DNA from: a virus
Direction: 5' to 3' (one strand)
DNA: 42,622 nt
IMG/VR virus record: IMGVR_UViG_3300020201_000043
Span: 1 to 42,622 of that record
The notes below the pieces were generated by a model. The model ran no database searches. It was not told the DNA's origin and worked only from the letters and a program-made list of their open reading frames with translations. Both the position numbers and the translations under genes were made by a program. Position 1 is the first letter of the stretch. Each line of letters starts with the position of its first letter. Below are positions 8,574 to 15,871 of this stretch, one piece after another.

Positions 8574-8749
8574 CAACTACGAAACCTGAAATCGAAACCA
8601 TCAAGGTAACCCCTATTTTTGCATTTCAGACCTGTCCGAATTGCTATGGTTATGGCGCCAAAGGAAACCCCCCGAGGAGAATCACATGCCCAAGTTGCAA
8701 AGGTGAAGGCGTGTTAAAAGTTCCGATTAAGGAGGAAGCCAAAGCGTGA
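8570..8749 (+). CDS. Zinc-ribbon miniprotein 3
   Basis: A 59-aa protein beginning MTTTKPEIETIKVTPIF, with CPNCYGYGAKG and CPSCKGEG knuckles, the closest of the three to the DnaJ motif. The ribosome site AAGGAGG lies within the end of copy 2. It ends 13 bases before the second 46-bp repeat. Function unknown; duplication of copy 2 is clear from the shared DNA. Confidence 0.75.
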   Translation: MTTTKPEIETIKVTPIFAFQTCPNCYGYGAKGNPPRRITCPSCKGEGVLKVPIKEEAKA

Positions 8750-8761
8750 AGATTAAATCTC

Positions 8762-8807
8762 CATAGAACTGCTATCTTGCAAACTCTGCATTATGTTGTA
8801 TTCTCAA
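8762..8807 (+). promoter_or_regulatory. 46-bp direct repeat with promoter, copy B
   Basis: A near-identical copy of 7738-7783. TTGCAA is at 8777-8782, then a 16-base spacer, then TATTCT at 8799-8804 (one change from copy A). It would transcribe the zinc-ribbon gene at 8824 with a leader of about a dozen bases. Confidence 0.75.
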
Positions 8808-8823
8808 TTCGGAAACTGCCATA

Positions 8824-9168
8824 GTGGATATAGTCATTCATAAAACTGTTATTATTAATAACGGCGAAAACGATTGGAATCGGACAATCGAGAATAGGGT
8901 GCACGGGATCACCCGAAAAGCTTACGGCTGGAGCAAGTACGGAGGCAAGAAATTAGGTTTAGTTCAGGAATCTAAGACCGAAGAATGGAACTGTCAGGCC
9001 TGCGGAGAGAAGCAAGGGTCAGAACTCCCCTCATATATGTTTGAATGCCTAGAGGGTGAATTCATCCGTATCTGCACTCTCTGCCAATCGAGGAAGATAA
9101 CAAACGGAATCACCCAAATGTCTCAGTTATTAGATTTAGTCAGGATTCACCTTGCCCCATGGTACTAA
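8824..9168 (+). CDS. Zinc-binding phage protein of unknown function
   Basis: A 114-aa protein, start assigned to GTG 8824. The predicted +1 of the promoter just upstream lies near 8811, so the leader is very short, and only a weak GGA precedes it. An in-frame ATA sits at 8821, notable because ATA seems to start two other genes. Cys pairs CQACGEKQG (residues about 59-67) and CTLCQSRK (about 85-92) form a zinc-ribbon pattern. It is followed directly by the portal promoter. No family was recognised. Confidence 0.6.
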   Translation: MDIVIHKTVIINNGENDWNRTIENRVHGITRKAYGWSKYGGKKLGLVQESKTEEWNCQACGEKQGSELPSYMFECLEGEFIRICTLCQSRKITNGITQMSQLLDLVRIHLAPWY

Positions 9169-9169
9169 C

Positions 9170-9206
9170 TTGATAACCTCCCTTAATTCATTGATCTAAT
9201 CACTAC
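9170..9206 (+). promoter_or_regulatory. Leaderless-type late promoter, copy 3
   Basis: TTGATAACCTCC starts at 9170, just after the stop of the preceding gene. TCTAAT is at 9195-9200, then CACTAC, then ATG at 9207. Spacing is exactly 37 bases and there is no Shine-Dalgarno site. Confidence 0.7.
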
Positions 9207-11306
9207 ATGGCAAGAAAGCTAAAACCGATCAGAGTCAAGCACGACGCTGATCAAACCCTAAAAGAAGTCATCTCCCATTACAACATCTGGACAGAAGACG
9301 GTGAACATCGTAAGTCAAGAAAGAATGGTTACGATGATATTACAGATGCCTATTACGGTAAGCTGCCTGATGACTGGCCCTATATCTCCAAAGTTACTGA
9401 TCCTGTTATCCGAACTACTGTTATTGAGAAGAACTCAAGGCTCATGAATTCCAAGTTAAGAGGCCGGTTAGTGCCTAGAGAGGGGGGGGATGTGTTGACA
9501 GCCAGACTTAACAATGCCCTGCTAGACTTTCAATGGGATAACGCTAACTCTGGAGGGAGTATGCTTGAGAAGTGGAGTATAACCGAGCAGGATACAAGGC
9601 TCTACGCTTCCAAGTTCGCCGAAGTACCATGGAGATATGAGGCTGGATCCGACGGGTCGTGCCTGTTTAACGGTAATGAGTTTATTCCTTTAGATGTCCG
9701 TGACTGTGGAATGGATCCTTCAGCTTCTCACATAAGGGACGCAAAGTGGTTTCAGCAAAGAGAGTGGCTAACTCTGGACGAGATGGAGACCGTATCCGAA
9801 GCCGAAGGCAAACCCCTATACCCTGGACTGGGAGAACTAAAACAGGCTATGAAAGAGGGGAAGACCGACAGGCGGGATACTAGATGGGATAATCGAATCC
9901 TGCATCTTAAAGGGTTATCTGACAGGGTGGGAGATGACATTGCTTTTCCTGTACTGGAAGTAGTAACCGAGAAACGCCGGGGCCGATATATAACCTTTTC
10001 TCCTATCTACAAAGTTGTACTAAGAGATATTCCTAATCCCTATGCTCATAAAAAGATTAATGTCATTCAGCTCAGGTACTATGCCATACAGGGTGACCCA
10101 CTGGGAGAAAGCGAAATAGAGGCTGTTTTGCCCCTTTGGAGGGCAATACAAGCATGCGTCAACGGATATCTTGACGGTATGAATATCAAGCTCAGACCTC
10201 CACTAAAAATCTTAGATGGTAGAGTCAGGATTGAATCTATTGTCTATGCACCTGAGGCCCAGTGGTTAATGGATCAGGTTGATGCAGTAACTGAACACCA
10301 ATCAGGAAATCAGGCAGATCAGACATTCCAAACAACACTCTCTTCACTAAAGTCAGCATTCAATATCGCTATGGGTGATATCTCTCAAGGGGTGGGAGGA
10401 GTAGATCCTTTTAACCCTGAGAACAAGACCGCAACAGAGATCAAGCAGACCGCCAAACAACAGAATTCAAGGGATCAGAAAAACCAGACATCTATTGCTG
10501 AAGCTATTCAGGACATGATGGGAATGTGGGTTTCCAACAACAAACAATTCCTTTTTGCTGATCTTGATAAACAAGAATATATCTTAAGGATAGTTGGAAC
10601 AGATCTATTTAATTACTTTAAGAGAGCTGGTATGGATGAGATGGAAGTCTCAGAAGATGCCATGCAGATGATAGGGGAGGTGGTGAGTACGCAGGGTGGG
10701 AACATGTCAGACGATGATATTATGTCTCTGGTTGATGCTGGTAAAACTCCAAGGCATCCGGTTATTGAAAACCCGCAGGAGAAAGACCCATACAAGCTAA
10801 AGGTTAAAGCTAAGATGACAGTTAATGAGATGGGTGATGGCGCCGAGGTGATAATGATCCCTGATGATTTAAATGGTAACTATGATTATGTGGCTGATGT
10901 TAAATCTATGTCCTCTGGGGCTGACGTTGAGCTGCAAAACTCAATGCAAAAAGCCATCGATAGGCTCACCACAAACCCGACTGTGCTACAATTATTAGCG
11001 CAAGAGGGAGTCCAGCCATTAATCAAAGAGTTGCTGGTCTCAGAGTTAGAAGGTACAGGACTTAAAGATGCAGAAAGATTCTTCCAACAGGCACAAGCTC
11101 AGCCAGGAACTACTCCGGGAGGAATCCCTCAACAACCTATACCAACAGGCGGAATTCCAGCAGATCTTGCTGCCACTCTTGGAGCAGGAGCTAACCCCTC
11201 CACTGCTCAACCCCAAGGATTACCCATCCCTGGACAAGTTCCTGGAGGCGTACAACCTCCTCCTGGCCAAGGCCCTGGTATACAAGGAGCTCCTCCTGCT
11301 TTTTAA
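9207..11306 (+). CDS. Portal protein
   Basis: A 699-aa head-tail connector. Features typical of podovirus portals are an early region with DAYYGKLPDDWPYISKVTDP and VIEKNSRLMNSKLRGRL, a central region PLWRAIQACVNGYLDGMN, and NKTATEIKQTAKQQNSRDQK, the helical segment found in many portals before the channel domain. The last 90 residues are rich in Pro, Gln and Gly (GGIPQQPIPTGGIP) and look disordered. The position before the scaffold and capsid genes fits. The start is set by the promoter spacing. A second reading frame overlaps its 3' end (11068-11385). Confidence 0.85.
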   Translation: MARKLKPIRVKHDADQTLKEVISHYNIWTEDGEHRKSRKNGYDDITDAYYGKLPDDWPYISKVTDPVIRTTVIEKNSRLMNSKLRGRLVPREGGDVLTARLNNALLDFQWDNANSGGSMLEKWSITEQDTRLYASKFAEVPWRYEAGSDGSCLFNGNEFIPLDVRDCGMDPSASHIRDAKWFQQREWLTLDEMETVSEAEGKPLYPGLGELKQAMKEGKTDRRDTRWDNRILHLKGLSDRVGDDIAFPVLEVVTEKRRGRYITFSPIYKVVLRDIPNPYAHKKINVIQLRYYAIQGDPLGESEIEAVLPLWRAIQACVNGYLDGMNIKLRPPLKILDGRVRIESIVYAPEAQWLMDQVDAVTEHQSGNQADQTFQTTLSSLKSAFNIAMGDISQGVGGVDPFNPENKTATEIKQTAKQQNSRDQKNQTSIAEAIQDMMGMWVSNNKQFLFADLDKQEYILRIVGTDLFNYFKRAGMDEMEVSEDAMQMIGEVVSTQGGNMSDDDIMSLVDAGKTPRHPVIENPQEKDPYKLKVKAKMTVNEMGDGAEVIMIPDDLNGNYDYVADVKSMSSGADVELQNSMQKAIDRLTTNPTVLQLLAQEGVQPLIKELLVSELEGTGLKDAERFFQQAQAQPGTTPGGIPQQPIPTGGIPADLAATLGAGANPSTAQPQGLPIPGQVPGGVQPPPGQGPGIQGAPPAF

Positions 11307-11385
11307 AGAAGCCAGAGACAGAGCTCAGGCGATACGGTCAATGCTAGAAGCACCACAAAAAGATTTCAGCGTAGGAAATGGATAA
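11068..11385 (+). CDS. Overlapping ORF in the portal 3' end (candidate gene)
   Basis: A 105-codon frame, +1 relative to portal. Its first 239 bases lie inside the Pro/Gln-rich portal tail. It continues past the portal stop and ends eight bases inside the next gene. ATG 11068 has AGGA seven bases upstream. The product is Leu-rich and helical (FLEAYNLLLAKALVYKELL, then FKEARDRAQAIRSMLEAPQK). The 70 bases between portal stop and the next gene would otherwise be empty, and the stop/start overlap with the gene at 11378 suggests coupling. The shorter ATG at 11341 is an alternative. Function unknown. Confidence 0.45.
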   Translation: MQKDSSNRHKLSQELLREESLNNLYQQAEFQQILLPLLEQELTPPLLNPKDYPSLDKFLEAYNLLLAKALVYKELLLLFKEARDRAQAIRSMLEAPQKDFSVGNG

Positions 11386-11587
11386 ACCTGAACTGCCACC
11401 ACTGCCTAAAGAAGTATTTGATGGGGAGCATTACGAAGCCCCTATCCCTAAAAACACCCCTTTGCCTAAGAATCACACCCATCGAGATGTCACCCTTGTT
11501 TCTTCTACTGAAGTTAAATGCTCCTGTGGTGTCGGCTGGACAGGCCCTGACATTTTAAAGCTGTATAACGCTCTCAAGAAGCAGTAA
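11378..11587 (+). CDS. Small phage protein with CxC motif
   Basis: A 69-aa protein with a Pro-rich start (MDKPELPPLPKEVFDG), a His-containing middle (PKNHTHRDVTLV) and EVKCSCGVGWTGPDILKLY at the end. The His and Cys residues could bind a metal. It overlaps the preceding frame by eight bases and ends just before the promoter block at 11589. No family was recognised. Confidence 0.65.
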   Translation: MDKPELPPLPKEVFDGEHYEAPIPKNTPLPKNHTHRDVTLVSSTEVKCSCGVGWTGPDILKLYNALKKQ

Positions 11588-11588
11588 C

Positions 11589-11625
11589 TTGATAACCTCC
11601 TATTTGTGTGATCCATACTCCACTC
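11589..11625 (+). promoter_or_regulatory. Late promoter, copy 4 (no ATG at +37)
   Basis: A perfect TTGATAACCTCC begins two bases after the preceding stop. The box at the usual offset is CATACT (11614-11619). At the position where the other copies have ATG, this copy has ATA (11626), opening a 10-codon frame that ends at 11658. The transcript probably serves the scaffold and capsid genes, giving a leader of about 75 bases. Confidence 0.65.
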
Positions 11626-11699
11626 ATACTGTTGAGTCATTGCAGACTCTTCACTTAGCAGTAAGGCAGTAAATCAACCCCGAAAGGTGGTGAATCTTA

Positions 11700-12485
11700 A
11701 TAAACGAAGAACAAAATGGACAGGAAATAACCGAAGGGAATCCGGTTGAGGAATTGTCCGACTCACAACAACCAGCAGAGCAGGTGGAGCCAAATCTTCC
11801 CGAGGGCGCGAAGGAAGAAACAAAAGAGCAATTTGAAAAGTTAAAAGAACATAACCGACAAATGGCTCAAAAGCTTGAAGAATACGAGCGGCAACAACCT
11901 AAGTTCAGCTCTGTGTTAGATGAAGTTCAGCCTCCATCTAAAGTATTTGGTAATCTCTCAACCTCGCAGGTTGCAGACATAACTCAATCTTTAGTTGACA
12001 GCGAAGGCTACATCGACCAGAACCTTTTGACGAATACTCTAAATGAGCAGAACCAAAGGGCCCAGAGAGCCGAGGATAGGGCAATGCTTGCCGAGCAACG
12101 GATTGAGAAGTTTGAGGAAACTCAGCTTGTCAGGGACGTACACAGTAAGCATCCACAATTAGATCCGTATAACCCTAATTTTAGTCGTGAATTTTACGAC
12201 AAAGTTAAAGACACTGTTTTAAAACAGTTAAAGAGAGGGTATCAGGACTATGAGGCCGCAGCCAATCAGGTTGCAGCTGAGTTAAAAGCCACATCCCAGG
12301 AAGTCTCTAAAGCCCAGACTGTTAAAGAAGAGGAAGCTAAAAAGGTCATCTCGCAAAGAGAACAAGCTTCGGCTAAAACCGGAGTCCGAGCACCAAATCA
12401 AGCTGAGTATGACAGCGACGAAGAGGGACTCAGGAAGGGTGACGCCCTTTCAATAGGCCGCTTGCTGAAAGCAAATGGATACTAA
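11700..12485 (+). CDS. Scaffold-like protein, apparent ATA start
   Basis: An acidic, Gln/Glu-rich protein of about 261 aa with a long predicted coiled coil (FEKLKEHNRQMAQKLEEYER, then RAQRAEDRAMLAEQRIEKFE) and a mobile tail. It lies directly before the capsid gene, the usual place for a scaffold. The frame is open from 11694. The first ATG/GTG/TTG codon is TTG 11754, which lacks a ribosome site. AAGGTGG (11684-11690) stands nine bases before ATA at 11700, giving (M)NEEQNGQEITEGNPVEEL, continuous in character with the rest. I therefore place the start at ATA 11700. The SSB-like gene at 30676 shows the same arrangement with the same AAGGTGG. Confidence 0.7.
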   Translation: MNEEQNGQEITEGNPVEELSDSQQPAEQVEPNLPEGAKEETKEQFEKLKEHNRQMAQKLEEYERQQPKFSSVLDEVQPPSKVFGNLSTSQVADITQSLVDSEGYIDQNLLTNTLNEQNQRAQRAEDRAMLAEQRIEKFEETQLVRDVHSKHPQLDPYNPNFSREFYDKVKDTVLKQLKRGYQDYEAAANQVAAELKATSQEVSKAQTVKEEEAKKVISQREQASAKTGVRAPNQAEYDSDEEGLRKGDALSIGRLLKANGY

Positions 12486-12518
12486 TCTCTTTTCGGAAAG
12501 TAGGTGAATTTTTAAAAT

Positions 12519-13442
12519 ATGCCATTTGGATTAGATACATATCAATCAGGTGATAGACGAGAATCGTTACTGAGCATTCTAAAGAATGTTTCTCCTAACG
12601 AGGATAACTACTTTGTTTCAAATATAGGAAAAGCTTCTGCTGCAACTAACACACTCCATGAGTGGACTACTTACAACACAGCCAGACCGACATCCGTTAC
12701 TTTCGCAGTAGAAGGTTTTCAGGCATCTTATGGTGATCTGACAGCCCCAACCAGAACCAATAACATAACAGCTATTGTTGATGAGGAAGTAAGGGTATCC
12801 GGAACAATGAAAGCTATTTCAACCGCAACAGGTGAAGACCCATACGCTTTTCAAAAAGGCGAAGCTCTCAAGAGATTGAAAGCTAAAATGGAGTACGCAA
12901 CTATTAACGGTGCAGCAGCTTCAGGTTCGTCAGGTGTAGCCAGAGGGATGAGTGGTATTGATGGAATGATTTCCACCAATAAAACTGCTCGCCTTTCAGG
13001 TACATCTTTCACGGAAATCGAACTCAATGACATCATGCAAGATGTCTGGGATCAGGTAGGATCAGAGTATGTTGCAGATTTAATCGTCGCTCCTATGGTC
13101 ATTAAACGAAGAATCGCAGGATTTACTTCTAACTTAACTCGAAATATCGACGCTAAGGAAAAAAGGTTAACTAGTGAGGTTCGTGTTTATGACACACAGG
13201 TAGGTCAAACTGTAATGGTTTTGGCTCACAAAGACGTTAGAAACTCTGCCGGTACTTTGACTGTCTACGCTTTGAGGGAAGACACTTGGAAACACGCTTT
13301 CTTAACAGGAAGAGAACCACAGTGGACAGAACTCGCCCAAGACGGAGACCGTGATAACGGAATGTACGTGACTGAGTTAACTGTTGTTGGATTCGCACAA
13401 CGCGCTTCAGCAAAGAGAACAGGTTACGCTACAACTCTGTAG
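12519..13442 (+). CDS. Major capsid protein, SU10/DUF5309 type
   Basis: A 307-aa protein. It resembles the SU10-type capsid family (DUF5309): NVSPNEDNYFVSNIGKASA followed by NTLHEWTTYNT near residue 45, a central DEEVRVSGTMKAISTATGED, and RLKAKMEYATINGAAASG around 120. A basic residue-rich segment (VIKRRIAGFTSNLTRNID) and a beta-rich C-terminus follow. HK97-fold structure is known for the family. The start ATG has AGGTG about 12 bases upstream. It follows the scaffold gene by 33 bases and is followed by a strong terminator, consistent with high late expression. Confidence 0.85.
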   Translation: MPFGLDTYQSGDRRESLLSILKNVSPNEDNYFVSNIGKASAATNTLHEWTTYNTARPTSVTFAVEGFQASYGDLTAPTRTNNITAIVDEEVRVSGTMKAISTATGEDPYAFQKGEALKRLKAKMEYATINGAAASGSSGVARGMSGIDGMISTNKTARLSGTSFTEIELNDIMQDVWDQVGSEYVADLIVAPMVIKRRIAGFTSNLTRNIDAKEKRLTSEVRVYDTQVGQTVMVLAHKDVRNSAGTLTVYALREDTWKHAFLTGREPQWTELAQDGDRDNGMYVTELTVVGFAQRASAKRTGYATTL

Positions 13443-13475
13443 TCATTGTGCCTTAGTCTCATGCTCTAAGGCCAC

Positions 13476-13503
13476 GAGGGGGCTCCCGAAAGGGGGCCTC
13501 TTT
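13476..13503 (+). terminator. Rho-independent terminator after the capsid gene
   Basis: A 12-pair stem (several G.U pairs) joins 13476-13487 to 13492-13503 around a GAAA tetraloop. It runs straight into a short T run (CTCTTTC). It lies 34 bases after the capsid stop codon. Confidence 0.85.
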
Positions 13504-13552
13504 CGTACTATCTTGAATACTTCCCCCTCCTGTGTATCAAACTATATTAAGC

Positions 13553-13954
13553 ATGAGTCTCGACCCTTTTATGTTCTACGAAGGCCCTTCAGAACAGGAG
13601 CTTTTAACAATCACCTTTTTAGACAGATTAGCCATCAAGTTAGGTAATCCCACAGATATAGAGACTGAATCAGGCCTTAAGCTAATGGACGCAGTAGTTG
13701 GAGTCTGGCAAAAGCATTTCCCCCAGGAGGGTGAAGACTGGACACATGACAGGGCGATTGATCTTAAGTATGAGAAATCCCTTTCGTATTTGGCTTCAGA
13801 TAAAAGCGCCGGATATAACCCTGCAGGATACCCCCCGATGCTTTTTAAGTTAATCAAAATTATGTTCCCTGATTTAAAACTCCAGAACAAAAAGGTCTTT
13901 TTTAAGTTAATCAAAATATACCCTAATCTATTTGGTACCAGTAATTACGTATGA
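13553..13954 (+). CDS. Unknown phage protein with a duplicated KLIKI segment
   Basis: A 133-aa protein. ATG 13553 was preferred over GTG 13532; neither has a good ribosome site, although TATATT lies 4 bases before the ATG. The first 110 residues are an ordinary soluble helical protein (EQELLTITFLDRLAIKLG, WTHDRAIDLKYEKSLSYLA). Near the C-terminus a 20-base sequence (ttttaagttaatcaaaat core) occurs twice, at 13842 and 13899, giving LFKLIKIM and FFKLIKIY. The stop overlaps the next ATG. Function unknown. Confidence 0.6.
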   Translation: MSLDPFMFYEGPSEQELLTITFLDRLAIKLGNPTDIETESGLKLMDAVVGVWQKHFPQEGEDWTHDRAIDLKYEKSLSYLASDKSAGYNPAGYPPMLFKLIKIMFPDLKLQNKKVFFKLIKIYPNLFGTSNYV

Positions 13955-15768
13955 AAATATCAGCCTGTTTAATAGTCAAAGATAATAGTGAGTATCCAAA
14001 GCTTGTTAAGGCTATAGACTCCATCCGACCGTATGTAGATGGTATTTACCTGACTTCAACAGGCAAAGAGGTTAATCTAATCAAATCCATATCGGGTGTT
14101 ACCCATACTCACTTCGACTGGGTAGATGACTTTTCAGCAGCGCGTAATTTTAACTTCTCTCAAGCTCCTCAAGACTCTGATTATATATTCTGGATAGATT
14201 CAGATGACATCTTAGTAGGAGGAGAATATTTAAGGACAATAGCCGAACTAGGGAAGAAGACGGGGAAAGACATTCTATTTCTTACTTACTGGTATGGGTG
14301 TGCTTTTAATGGCGAGCCATCTATCGAAAATATGGTGGATATCGAGCTATCTCAGATGAGGGAGAGATTGATCAGACCTACAGCTTCAGAATGGAAAGGA
14401 AGACTTCACGAGACACCTGTTCCTGTACAGGGAGCCAAGAATAACTACACCTCTGTTAAATACACAGCAGAACCAAGAAACGAATATGAGTTTCCGATAG
14501 CTGTTATGCATACCACACAGGATGCGGATTTACCCGAGAAAATGGAGCGCAACAAACGCATTCTGGAGATCCAGTTAGAAGAAGAGAGAGGTAAAGGCGA
14601 GGCAGACCCCCGAACTTTGGTTTACTTAATGAAAATCTACGCGGAGCAGAACATAGAGAAAAACTGGGAGAAAGTTATAGATATGGGGAGTGAATACATG
14701 TCTAAATCAGGATGGGATGAAGAGCGTGGTACAGCTTATGAAATGATGGGCCTTGTCTTAGGAAAACAGGGAAAATTCCAACAATCAGCCGATATGCTCC
14801 ATAAATCTATAGCTGAGTGGCCTCATAATATTCTCGCCTACCTCAGGCTGTGCGTTGCCTACTATAACCTTAAAAAGTACGACACCGTTGATCACTGGTT
14901 AAACATTGCTTCCAATATGGATATAGACAAGCGGATAACCTCCGGAGCTATCAACGTAAAAGCTATCAAAGTTATGTTTGCTGAGCTTCTTCTAAACATG
15001 AACTACAACGCCCGAAAAGACACCAAGAAAGCCCTTGAGGCTGCCAACCTTCTCTATACAGAAGACCCCTCTGAAACCAACAAACAACAGCTGATATTCA
15101 TTCAGGATTTAAATGATTTAAATGACGCCTGTGCCAACGTCGACAAGCTGACTCTCTATCTAAATTCAATAGGAGCAGATGATTCAGTCTTAAAGGTCCT
15201 CGATGCGTTACCTGAAGCGATTAATTCCCAACCTTTTGCCCACAAGATACGGCATAAAGTAACGCCCCCTCGTTCCTGGGCAGGGAATGAGATCTGTTAT
15301 TTTGCTAATTTTGGGGGTAAATTCTTTGAACCCTGGGCTGCCAATAGCCTGGAGACAGGCATAGGCGGCTCCGAGACCGCTGTAATAGAGCTGTCTAAGG
15401 AGTGGTCAAAGATGGGATACAAGGTGACGGTTTACGGAGACCCCGGGGCACACCGTGGAGATCACGAGGGCGTCACCTATCTCCCTTGGTACGAGTTCAA
15501 CCAAAGAGACTTCTTCAATATCTTTATTCAGTGGAGAGGTTGGCAGATGGCAGGCAAAGTCAAAGCCCGTAAGTTTCTGGTAGATCTTCACGACATTTAT
15601 TCAGTGGTCGATTTAAAAGGCTCTCACCTGAGGAGCATTGACAAGATCATGGTTAAGAGTCAGTACCAGAGGAAGCTAGCACCAACTATTCCCGATGACA
15701 AGTTTCAAGTAATTAGTAACGGGATACGAAGGAGGGAGGAACCATATCCGTTCTCTGAATGGATATAA
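13951..15768 (+). CDS. Glycosyltransferase: GT2 + TPR + N-terminal part of a GT-B domain (interrupted)
   Basis: A 605-aa protein. Residues 1-130 are a family 2 glycosyltransferase (ISACLIVKDN; FDWVDDFSAARNFNF; YIFWIDSDDIL with the D-x-D metal motif). Residues about 230-350 form TPR-like helices (AYEMMGLVLGKQGKFQQSAD). From about 445 a GT-B/GT4 domain begins (EICYFANFGGKFFEPW, TGIGGSETAVIELSKEW, VISNGI) but stops at TAA 15766. The rest of that domain continues in the same frame at 15778 (SSYDRGLDILLKMWPEIK). The 140 bases between are a foreign HNH fragment. Probably modifies host or virion surface glycans. Confidence 0.8.
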   Translation: MKISACLIVKDNSEYPKLVKAIDSIRPYVDGIYLTSTGKEVNLIKSISGVTHTHFDWVDDFSAARNFNFSQAPQDSDYIFWIDSDDILVGGEYLRTIAELGKKTGKDILFLTYWYGCAFNGEPSIENMVDIELSQMRERLIRPTASEWKGRLHETPVPVQGAKNNYTSVKYTAEPRNEYEFPIAVMHTTQDADLPEKMERNKRILEIQLEEERGKGEADPRTLVYLMKIYAEQNIEKNWEKVIDMGSEYMSKSGWDEERGTAYEMMGLVLGKQGKFQQSADMLHKSIAEWPHNILAYLRLCVAYYNLKKYDTVDHWLNIASNMDIDKRITSGAINVKAIKVMFAELLLNMNYNARKDTKKALEAANLLYTEDPSETNKQQLIFIQDLNDLNDACANVDKLTLYLNSIGADDSVLKVLDALPEAINSQPFAHKIRHKVTPPRSWAGNEICYFANFGGKFFEPWAANSLETGIGGSETAVIELSKEWSKMGYKVTVYGDPGAHRGDHEGVTYLPWYEFNQRDFFNIFIQWRGWQMAGKVKARKFLVDLHDIYSVVDLKGSHLRSIDKIMVKSQYQRKLAPTIPDDKFQVISNGIRRREEPYPFSEWI

Positions 15769-15871
15769 ATTAGGACAATGGCTAAGAAAAAACAATTATC
15801 CACAAGGATTTCAAATACTGTGTCACAACTGCAACATGAGCAAGGGGATTTACGGAATTTGCCCTCACAAA
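15731..15871 (+). pseudogene. HNH endonuclease C-terminal remnant inside the glycosyltransferase gene
   Basis: Read in the +1 frame relative to the host gene, this stretch gives GGRNHIRSLNGYKLGQWL, then RKNNYPQGFQILCHNCNMSK, then GIYGICPHK. This matches the tail of a common HNH/zinc endonuclease family: GG-x-x-H-R, a WL+KNN-P-x-G-F-Q-x-LC block, then a C-x-x-C-N knuckle and G-x-CPH. The upstream half (first Cys pair and catalytic HNH core) is absent, and a stop lies in this frame at about 15707. The insertion adds an in-frame stop to the glycosyltransferase while keeping its phase. It looks like debris of a homing endonuclease or its intron. Confidence 0.75.

Noticed and set aside
13576-13914. 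Minus-strand frame of 112 codons opposite the 13553 gene
   Set aside because: No ribosome site; the + frame overlaps neatly with the next gene and is protein-like.
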